From Welwitschia mirabilis (Eukaryota; Gnetophyta; Gnetopsida; Welwitschiales), in NCBI GenBank assembly GCA_051453625.1, contig JBOZIK010000001.1, forward strand, positions 78,272,149 to 78,323,912: 51,764 nt of DNA. The letters are read 5' to 3'. A program made the translations under genes and the position numbers. Of the stretch, positions 1-8,439 are shown in pieces. Every line of letters starts with the position of its first letter. Positions within the stretch are counted from its first letter, which is position 1. Under the pieces are notes generated by a model, which was given only the letters and a program-made list of their open reading frames with translations, searched no databases and was not told where the DNA came from.

Positions 1-1560
1 CACCATATGAGCTATAAATAATATTTGTGCTCATTTCTATTTTGTATCTCATATTGAACCTAGAAATATAGCTAAAGTAGAGCAGCATGATGAATGGTTA
101 GAAGCTATGCAGAACTCTTGCAGTTTAAAAGAAATGGAGTGTCTGAACTAGTACCAAAACCACAAGGTAAACACATTATTGGTACAAAATGGATTTATAA
201 GAATAAATTAGACGAATCAAGCACAATACTTCAGAACAAAGCTTGATTGGTGGCACAAGGGTGCAGTCAAGAAGAAGGTATAGACTACGGAGAGACCTAT
301 GCACCAGTAGCTAGGCTTGAATCTATTAGATTATTGTTAGCTTATGCCTGTGCTATGAATATTAAACTATTTCAAATGGATATAAAGAGTGCTTTTTTAA
401 ATGGCTATATTAAAGAAGTTTACGTTAAGCAACCATTGGGGTTTATTGATTCCAACAACCCAGAACATGTTTTCAAGCTAAAGAAGGCCTTATATGGACT
501 CAAGCGAGCTTCGGGAGCCTGGTATGAAAGACTATCGAATTTTCTGTTAGAAAATGGTTTTAAAAGTGGTGATGTTGATCCCATCTTTGTTTATTAAAAG
601 AACTAATAAAGACATTCTTATTTTGCAAATCTACGTTGATGACATATACTTTGAGCCAACCAATGAAAAACTAACTGTAGCATTCTCTAAGATTATGCAA
701 AAGGAATTTTAAAATGAGCATGCTTGGAGAGCTCAATTTCTTCTTAGGATTGCAGATCAAACAACTCAAGAATGACATCTTCTCCAGTCAACCAAAATAT
801 GTTAAGGAGCTTGTAAAGAAATACAAGCTTGATCAAGCAAAAGAGGTTCATACTCCCAAGGTACAACAACAAAAATTAGCAAGGATGAGTCAGGTAAACC
901 TGTAAACCAAACAATGTATAGAGGTATAATTGGTAGTTTGTTATATCTAATATCTAGTAGATTCGATATTGCATTTAGTGTTGGTATATACGCTTGATAT
1001 CAATCCGATCCTAAGGAATCTCATCTCTCTTCTGTTAGAAGGATTTTGAGATATCTTAAACATACTAATAATTTTGGTATTTGGTTTCCCGTGATACCTC
1101 ACTTGATCTAGTTGGGTATAGTGACGCAGATTGGGCTGGATGCACTGATGATAGGAAGAGTACAGGTGGAGCATGTTACTTTTTTGGGAATCATCTAGTT
1201 GCTTGGAGTTCCAAGAAACAAAGTTCGATATCTCTCTCCATTGCTGAAGCTGAATACATATTAGCTAGAGCCTGTTGCACTCAATTGTTGTGGATGATGC
1301 ACACCTTACGCAACTATGGAGTTGAGATGACAAGCAGTCCTCTTATGTGATAATACTAGCGCCATTAACATTGCTAAGAACCCTGTACAACATTCAAGAA
1401 CTAAGCATATTGATATTAGGCATCATTTCATCAGAGAATAGGTTCAAAGAGGAGCAATCAAGCTTGACCATGTCTCTATAGACAAATAACGTGCCGATCT
1501 ATTTACCAAGCCTCTTTCAGAAGCAAGATTCGAACTTTTAAGAGTCGAGTTGGGCATAGG
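1..1560 (+). pseudogene. Ty1-copia pol fragment: reverse transcriptase and RNase H, broken
   Basis: The RT (RVT_2 type) enters from the left window edge. In frame pieces one reads KWIYKNK, then ETYAPVARLESIRLLLAYA, MDIKSAFLNGYIKEVYVKQP and KALYGLKRASGAWYERL, the standard copia RT blocks. The catalytic box YVDDI is present at 632-646. RNase H follows with GYSDADWAGCTDDRKSTGG (about 1114-1170) and SIAEAEYI, ending with [13 protein letters not shown] and a LFTKPL-type tail near 1510. The reading frame shifts near 110, 600, 715 and 1345 and has several internal stops, so no full protein can be made. It is followed in the same direction by a third ORF, a PPT and an LTR, which makes it the 3' part of a copia element; gag, protease and integrase lie outside the window. 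Family call is secure; the SIRE-like lineage is inferred from the extra ORF and the LTR/PPT style. Confidence 0.93.
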
Positions 1561-2081
1561 AACATGCCTAACCGAGGTATGATTCATTTTTTTCTAACAA
1601 TACCAACATTTGTACATATTAATTAAAAGTTTGAGTATTTTAAGAGTATAGTCTACTTCATTCTTTTGTCATCTCAAGTCTCGCATTCATCTTTCAATCA
1701 AAACTTTTCGATTTTGCCAATTTTTTGCTCATTTTTGGACTAATCTGGAGTATTAGGGGTCCGGACGTCTGCACTCTAAAGAGCCTAGGCGTCCACATGC
1801 CTGTGAGTGGTTTTCCAGGCCGAATGGAGGGCAAACGTCCGCCCTTCCAAGGCTCGGACATCCCTGCACCTCTGTGGACGCGAACCGACTTTCAAAACCA
1901 CTTTAAATCATGAAATCGGTCATCGGCCTCTATATAAATGGACGTTCCCCCTTTTCTTCTGCCCTATCCTATCATTTTCAATGCTCCATCTTTAAGAAGT
2001 AAGTTTCTTTTTCTTAGCTTGTCCATTTCTCCTCCATCTTTAGTTAGCTTGCAAATTTCTCTTCTTCTCTTTAAATACGTC
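1561..2081 (+). promoter_or_regulatory. Spacer between copia pol and third ORF, with TATA box and GACGTC-type motifs
   Basis: No pol coding is visible here. Between about 1758 and 1880 there are several GGACGTC/GGCGTCC/AACGTCC-like motifs, the same motif family that fills the 3' LTR at 3895-4215. A good TATA box, TATATAAAT, lies at 1931-1939, followed by a pyrimidine-rich stretch and the third ORF's ATG at 2082. This arrangement could be an internal promoter for the third ORF, but that is inference; a nested LTR remnant is the alternative. Confidence 0.4.
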
Positions 2082-3341
2082 ATGCCAAGGTAGAAGATTC
2101 CAATCACAAGGAAAGACAGAGGCAAAGAGAAAGAAGGAGAACCTGTGTTTGTGACTCCTAGGCCAAAGGCCATGTGGACCTAAAGCTTCAATAAGAAGCC
2201 ACTTCCTCCAGACAGGGTCATTCTGCATGACACCTTCAGGCATTATTTCAATCTTTTGCCTAGGTTGGAAGAGTTGAGTTGGGCGTACAACCTAAACCCT
2301 CACACGCATGCTCTTGTAAATTTGGTTCGCATGTTTGCTGTAATGGCTCTTATCAACTTGAACAAAATCAGTTTGTGTCAAATTTATATGGTGTTGACAG
2401 TGAGGTGAACTCGAAAATGATTTCCGATGCTACTGGGTTTCCACTAGACTGTGAAGAATATGTGCATGTTACTTCAGTTTCAGTTTTAAACCATCTAGTT
2501 CCCACAGATGAGCTCACAGAAGTCTTATGTGAAAGACAAGAGGCATGGCATACCACAATTCGTACTCGGATTTTGCGTCCGATTTACAAGGTACTTTTTT
2601 GCATTATTTCTAGTAATCTCGTGCTGAAGCTCGACCACATGGATGAAGTGTCTCCTTTGTGTGCATACGTCACGTATTGTTTCCCCCAAAGCATTCAACT
2701 CAACTTACTTCAGCTGGTTTTGCAAAATATGGCTTCTTATACATTTATGGGTTGAACAACCCTACCATTTGGAGGTCTCATTACCAAGATGTGTCATAAT
2801 TAGGCAACTCTACCGCAAGTAAAAGATGAAATTCTGAAACTGCCCAAGCCATTTGATGAGTCCTCTCTTATTAGAATGAAAATTGTGGAAGGATCCGCTC
2901 CTACAACTCTGTCTTCTCCTCCCGCTAGGTAGTTCAAGCAGATGAGACTTGGAGAGTTTTCAAGGAGTACTTCATCAACAGAGAAGTGGCTCAAAAGGAT
3001 CTCCTCCCAGCTTTCCAAGATTAAAAAAAAAACNNNNNNNNNNNNNNNNNNNNNNNNNNNNNNNNNNNNNNNNNNNNNNNNNNNNNNNNNNNNNNNNNNN
3101 NNNNNNNNNNNNNNNNNNNNNNNNNNNNNNNNNAGGATCCGCTTCTGTAGCTCCGTCTTCTCCTCCCGCCAGGCAGTTCAAGCGCATGAGACATGGAGAG
3201 TCCTCAAGGGGTACTTCATCAACAGAAAAGTGGCTTACCCAACTTTCTAAGATCAAAAAGGCTCTAGTATATTTCGGGTTGGAGATGGCCTCCACTTCTT
3301 GTAGTAGCAGCAGCAGTGGTCATGTTGTAGAGTCTCACTGA
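2082..3341 (+). pseudogene. Third (env-position) ORF of the copia element, resembling the 'putative plant transposon protein' domain
   Basis: The chosen start is the ATG at 2082; codon 4 is TAG (probably CAG originally). The first frame then gives a basic N-terminus (ITRKDRGKEKEG) and a segment containing FRHYFNLLPRLEELSW and LVNLVRMFAVM. Near 2380 the frame shifts, and the protein continues as FVSNLYGVDSEVNSKMISDA, LRPIYKVLFCIISSNLVLKL and HMDEVSP up to about 2755, then in other frames through a Ser/Pro-rich tail to the stop at 3339-3341. Order and spacing resemble the domain found in many plant retroelements as 'putative plant transposon protein'; I recognise this from memory only. SIRE-type copia elements carry an extra ORF at this place. 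A 100-N gap at 3034-3133 and a duplicated segment around it make the C-terminal structure uncertain. No signal peptide or membrane segment could be confirmed. Confidence 0.6.
3034..3133. other. Assembly gap, 100 N
   Basis: Exactly 100 unknown bases, a conventional placeholder length, so true size is unknown. The sequence immediately to the right (from 3134) is a diverged copy of the sequence on the left (2890 onward). Confidence 0.98.
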
Positions 3342-3772
3342 AATGTCTTTTCAAAATCACTTCCCTTTTCTCTAGTCTTATTTCTGTTGTTACTCTTTTC
3401 CTTTTCCGTTGTACTTGTGTGTTTTAGTCTTCATCTGTCAGTCCATATGCTTCCGCTGTTATGTATACCAAACTATGATAAATATGTAAACCATCTTTTT
3501 GCTTAATATATAATGCAGTTTACTTTTGTTGCCTTTAAAATTATTGTTGTTCACATGCTTTTCACGGGTATTTTGTTGTGCATCTTTCGTTTCACTTTCG
3601 AAATCAATGATGCCAAAAGGAGGAGTAATGATTGCAAATTAATGGCAAATTAATGATAGCTTAGTAGTCTCAGTTTTTTTTCAAAGGGATACCAAACTCA
3701 CAGGGAGCAAGTCTATAACTCAGGGGGAGGTTATTTCTTAGAGTACCTTCAGGCATCGGATTTGTCATCATT
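3342..3772 (+). other. Non-coding tail between third ORF and polypurine tract
   Basis: AT/T-rich sequence with no convincing ORF. It holds purine-rich phrases such as GGAGGAG and CAGGGGGAGG (3721-3730) that resemble upstream secondary PPTs of copia elements. Nothing else was seen. Confidence 0.5.
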
Positions 3773-3785
3773 GAAAAGAGGGAGA
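3773..3785 (+). other. Polypurine tract of the copia element
   Basis: GAAAAGAGGGAGA lies immediately before the TG that starts the LTR. The preceding TTTGTCATCATT and following TTGTGAG match the typical copia junction, in which the words 'gtcatcat...gggggagattg' straddle the internal/LTR boundary. It would prime plus-strand DNA synthesis. Confidence 0.85.
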
Positions 3786-3786
3786 T

Positions 3787-4892
3787 TGTGAGTAGACGGT
3801 TTCAATGATGCCAATAGACATAAGGATAATTTAAAAAGATGGTAATCTTTAGTTGCAGTCAGTTTACGAAAAAGGGAGAAGCCCTCTTTCGAGTGTGGAT
3901 GTCCCCACTCAAGACTGGGTGGACGTCCCCACTCAGATAAGGCGGGCGTCCCCTCTCCTTGCGGGAAAAATATGATTGTGAAATTTTTCAGGCCTAGACA
4001 TCCCCACTCCAAGTAGCCCGGACGTCTCTCCTCCACTAGGTTCCCCTCAGTTTGCACCTGTGACAGGTGCGGACGTCCGCACCCATTCAAGTGTGTACGT
4101 CCCCACTTTCCATTAGTGCGGACATCCGCACCATCTTGAGGGTGGATGTCCACCCCCCTGGGAGCATTGACGTTCCTACGGATGTTCCCACCTTTTTAAG
4201 GCAGACGTCCCCACTCTTGAACCGTTGGAAAACGGTTAGCTAGAAGCGAACACGCGGCAATTTTCAATAGCTATTTCTTCTGGCGCGTCTCTCAAAGGTG
4301 TTTGGGATCAAATTTGTTTAAAAGCTCAGATAATTACATCTTGGAATCAACATTCTAAGATTTCCTCCAACAGTTATTTTTCTCTCCTCTTTAAAAGGAC
4401 TGAAATCTATTTTGTAAAGTTAAACGTTTTTCATAAAGTGAACAGTAAACCTAGCTTTGGAAAATCTCTGCAATCTGTGATCTAATCTCTGGTGATCTTT
4501 CTGGATAGTGCCATATTGTTTCATCAGTGCTTGAGGCACATTTTTATTCCTTATCTTGTTTCTGTGGTTGAGTCTGAGCCTTTGAAAGACTTCAAGTTGT
4601 GAAAGGTTGATGATAAGCCTGAAAATCATCACTATTGTATAAGGGGTTGATGATCAGCTAGAAAATCATCAGTTCAAGAACTTTAAGGGAACCAGGGAAG
4701 ACGGCTCTACTGTCTCTCCTTGAAGAGTGGAGTAGGCACATTGCCGAACCACTCTAAATCTTGTGTGTTGATAATTTTTCTAATTTGCATCGTCTTACAG
4801 ATATACTATTTTTTGCAAAGCTGATTATCTTTTAGGAAAAGGATTTTTGATTTAACTCGCTTATGACTAGTCCTATTCACCCTCCTCTAGGA
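3787..4892 (+). repeat. 3' LTR of the SIRE-like copia element
   Basis: It starts TGTGAGTAG directly after the PPT. Its U3 (about 3895-4215) is packed with roughly a dozen (G)GACGTCC / GGATGTCC half-palindromes. A weak TATA-like TTTAAAAGG is at about 4390. Near the 3' end is CTATTCACCCTCCTCTAGGA, a phrase typical of the end of this LTR class, so the end is put at the CA of GACTTTCA; an alternative CA lies at about 4901. The 5' LTR is outside the window, so neither boundary can be confirmed by comparison, and the target duplication cannot be checked. Confidence 0.8.
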
Positions 4893-5465
4893 CTTTCACT
4901 TAGAACATGTGGATGTGAGGCTCATGCTATGTGTCTGCTACATCCCAGTTACATGTCTCTGGCTGTAGATGTCTTTTTCGTTGGGTATGATGATCATAGA
5001 GGTTAGTAGTTCGTGGATCCTATGAATCAAAAAGTATTCAAGTCCCATGGCATGACACTTTTGAGATGATGGGATCTTGCACTCACAAGAGAAGGCACAT
5101 GATGAGGAAAGTCATCTGAATCAAAATGTGAATTGTGAAAATAATCTTTGTCACAGGCTTTGCAACGGAACATATTATCCAAAGCTGTTGCTTATTATCT
5201 CATTTCACTGTACATATTAAGACACTATAACCCCACTTGCAAAATATGTTGTTTTCAAATTAGGCAAAATGGTTAACATGGCCAACTTGGAAAAAAATGG
5301 CATTTGTAAGTACACATGTTTATACGAATTTGAAAATTTTAATCCTTTTGTATCTTATAACACTCTGGTCTCCGATATCATACTTAAAACGCTGGTCTCT
5401 GATATCCCACTTAAAAATAAATGTCAAGTGCCAACTTTGTTAACTTCTAATGAATTTTCTTACAG
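4893..5465 (+). other. Probable intron upstream of the CRM-like exon, interrupted or flanked by the copia insertion
   Basis: This segment follows the copia LTR and ends in a pyrimidine-rich acceptor, TTTTCTTACAG (to 5465). It has no coding exon I can join in frame to the next one. A near-tandem duplication of about 28 bp occurs at about 5362-5417 (two copies of CTGGTCTCYGATATC plus flank). The rest of the host gene must lie upstream of the window or beyond the copia element. Confidence 0.5.
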
Positions 5466-5777
5466 CTAAAGGTACATAGAAACTGTCCAGAGGAATTAGA
5501 TGCCGTTGCATCACGGCTGGAAGAAGCAACAAGATCAGTGGTAGTTGGACAAATTGGACGGACATTTATACTTTATAGGCCTAGTCTTCGCAAACAAAAG
5601 AAGCCAGCGGAAGCAAAGCCACAACAGAGAAAACAAAGCAGAAGACTTATTTCTAAATCTGCTGGCTGGGTAAGCTAACTTTACGTAAATTATTTTGGAT
5701 ATTCACTTTTTTAAGGTTCTTACGGGACTTTCTGAATGTTGATGCTTCTGCAGAAGAACAGGAGTGCTCAAGCATGA
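5466..5777 (+). CDS. 3' end of a CRM (CRS1-YhbY) domain protein gene: last two coding exons
   Basis: Exon 5466-5669 (68 codons, phase 0) follows a clean acceptor and ends at a GTAAGC donor; an 84-bp intron (5670-5753) ends in GATGCTTCTGCAG; the last exon 5754-5777 adds KNRSAQA and TGA. The peptide opens LKVHRNCPEELDAVASRLEE and continues VVVGQIGRTFILYRPSL, matching the last helix and strand of a CRM domain, where a Glu-rich helix is followed by a '...ilYR' strand. It ends in a Lys/Arg/Gln-rich tail (KQKKPAEAKPQQRKQSRR). CRM proteins bind RNA and mostly promote group II intron splicing in plastids or mitochondria. If the last intron is retained, translation stops just after GWVS. The gene is partial: upstream exons, transit peptide and most of the domain are not in the window. 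Codon use and GC are clearly higher than in surrounding repeats. Family call is from memory of the fold's signature; the exact member is not identified. Confidence 0.75.
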
Positions 5778-7606
5778 GAAGTATGAGGGATACATGCACT
5801 GTGAAACCCAGGCTCAAGTAATCCTTTCTTTGAGCGATGACCACCTTTCTTACGGATGCCTGCTGTGAAAAGGGTTTAACATTTGTTGTGGTTTCTCTTA
5901 CGTTATTTCCCAGTTTTATTAATGCCATGTATAGTAAGCACACACACTTGAATTTATTTTTATATTCAATATTTATAATGATTTTGAAGAGGCAGAATAG
6001 TATCCTCTTTTGTCTTGTAGATCTGGATTCTATCTTTCAAAGAACATTTAATGGTAGAGCTGATCAGATAATTTCATGTCCCTGAATAATCTGGCCTACT
6101 ATTTTTATTCAGTATTGTTTCACTTAGCATTCTCATACTTGGCAACAGCCAGCAAATGAAGGGAAAAGAGATACATTCATAAGCAAATACCGTTCGACTA
6201 TTTATGTAGCAAGGTTTTGATGTTAGCTGCCGGCCTTATTTCAACCTAATAACGTTCACATCCAAAATCTACAGTGAAGCAGCAGATCCATTTAATAGTC
6301 ATGTAAAGTACTTGCTACGAAGCTGTTCCAAAAGTTCAATAACACCAACTGTATTTTTGAACTTTGTAATTTACAGAACGCTTTTAAAGCATTTTTCTAA
6401 ACATGGAAGTATCTCTTAATGTTAGGCTACAATTCTGTTTATTTGAGCAGAGAAGTGTCCATCACAGAGATTTCACTCTATAAAAAGTTTTAAAATTGAA
6501 TTGCAGTGACTTGACACAGGGAAGTAGGGTATACTCATAACAGATCAAGCGCACAATATTCTGGATAAGATGAGCTGCATGAGAAAAACTTGAAAGAAAT
6601 TTCGGATTAGCCCGTCTCTATGGACTATGAAAGCTGATCCAGAAATAAAAGAGCACAAGGTAGCTGATGGCACAAGTTAGCTGATATCATTGACATAAAG
6701 AAAGTTATTATTATTATTATTTTCAAAAATAACAAAGCCACCTGCAAATTCAGAGGAAGTATTGTTAATGGGTGGTTGTCTCAGGTCCATTACTTGTGCG
6801 TAACTATAGCTTATTCGAAATTATATCTGCTTTAGTGCCCTTACAAACAGATACGTGGGTGATATGCTCTATTTGCATTCCTATGATTTGGAAAATCAAG
6901 ACAAGTGTGTTGGAAAATCACCATAGATACTGAATGGCCAAATTGTCGGTGTGGATAGGACGTGGCATATTGCGTGGGTGGCAGTAAGATTGGCACATAG
7001 TAAGTCATGGCCATTTTCCTACCCTCAGAAAATAGCAAACACAATGATCTTTTGGTGAAAACCGTAATTTTCTCAGCTAGGAGAATCGTGCTTTTATTAT
7101 ATAAATAAAATTCTGGTTCTTATATAACAATTTATTCATTTAGTAGGCTAAATGGCTAAACGAAAGAAGGTTGGTATGGACTAAATTCAGAGAAGCATCA
7201 ATCAGAGAGTGATAGATTAACTGCCTAATCAATCGATGCATGTTTTAATAAAAAAGCAGCTCGATTTATTAACCCTGGAGCTAACAGTCTTTTAACAATG
7301 GAGTGTCTGGCTGTTTAAGAAGTATTGTTCACCAGAGAAATACATATAAAGTAAAAGTTATATTGCATGGTAAATATATAAAAGCATGCCTGCTTTTAAA
7401 GTAGAATAGGATTGTAGGAAATTCAAGAAACACTGAAATATACACATACGTGTATCACTTTAAAGTCGACATCTTTCACATGTTCATCTTTTTAATATTT
7501 AAGAAATGATGTTGACTCCACCTATTGATGGTTTTGAGGCATCTTAGATACAATAGATTTAGTTTAACTTTTTTTTTTAAAAAAAATATGTTAGTAAATT
7601 TCTATA
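5778..7606 (+). other. 3' UTR and downstream sequence of the CRM-like gene
   Basis: Higher in GC and complexity than the rest of the window. The first few hundred bases are presumably 3' UTR. I found no further exon, RNA gene or element; a short (TTA)n run is near 6706-6720. Small ORFs here show no recognisable motif. Confidence 0.5.
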
Positions 7607-8439
7607 NNNNNNNNNNNNNNNNNNNNNNNNNNNNNNNNNNNNNNNNNNNNNNNNNNNNNNNNNNNNNNNNNNNNNNNNNNNNNNNNNNNNNNNNNNNNNN
7701 NNNNNNNNNNNNNNNNNNNNNNNNNNNNNNNNNNNNNNNNNNNNNNNNNNNNNNNNNNNNNNNNNNNNNNNNNNNNNNNNNNNNNNNNNNNNNNNNNNNN
7801 NNNNNNNNNNNNNNNNNNNNNNNNNNNNNNNNNNNNNNNNNNNNNNNNNNNNNNNNNNNNNNNNNNNNNNNNNNNNNNNNNNNNNNNNNNNNNNNNNNNN
7901 NNNNNNNNNNNNNNNNNNNNNNNNNNNNNNNNNNNNNNNNNNNNNNNNNNNNNNNNNNNNNNNNNNNNNNNNNNNNNNNNNNNNNNNNNNNNNNNNNNNN
8001 NNNNNNNNNNNNNNNNNNNNNNNNNNNNNNNNNNNNNNNNNNNNNNNNNNNNNNNNNNNNNNNNNNNNNNNNNNNNNNNNNNNNNNNNNNNNNNNNNNNN
8101 NNNNNNNNNNNNNNNNNNNNNNNNNNNNNNNNNNNNNNNNNNNNNNNNNNNNNNNNNNNNNNNNNNNNNNNNNNNNNNNNNNNNNNNNNNNNNNNNNNNN
8201 NNNNNNNNNNNNNNNNNNNNNNNNNNNNNNNNNNNNNNNNNNNNNNNNNNNNNNNNNNNNNNNNNNNNNNNNNNNNNNNNNNNNNNNNNNNNNNNNNNNN
8301 NNNNNNNNNNNNNNNNNNNNNNNNNNNNNNNNNNNNNNNNNNNNNNNNNNNNNNNNNNNNNNNNNNNNNNNNNNNNNNNNNNNNNNNNNNNNNNNNNNNN
8401 NNNNNNNNNNNNNNNNNNNNNNNNNNNNNNNNNNNNNNN
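7607..8439. other. Assembly gap, 833 N
   Basis: Sized gap. Left edge ends in a T-run/A-run; right edge begins inside sequence assigned to gypsy-1. It probably hides the boundary between the host flank and the 3' end of gypsy-1. Confidence 0.98.

Noticed and set aside
2279-2755. ORF taken as a stand-alone gene starting at 2279
   Set aside because: The better reading is one ORF from 2082 with a frameshift near 2380; the first 35 codons from 2279 (rich in Cys and Ser) are an out-of-frame reading of that ORF.
3749-4153. Minus-strand ORF of 134 codons in the copia LTR
   Set aside because: It is an antisense reading of the GGACGTCC-rich U3 (repeated HLxxCGRPH-like text comes from the palindromes), with no domain and no gene signals.
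5264-5305. Possible small CRM exon (MVNMANLEKNGI) between an AG and a GTAAGT
   Set aside because: The wording is suggestive, but splicing 5305 to 5466 would put the next exon out of frame with an early stop, and the acceptor (CAAATTAG) is weak. Left as intron.
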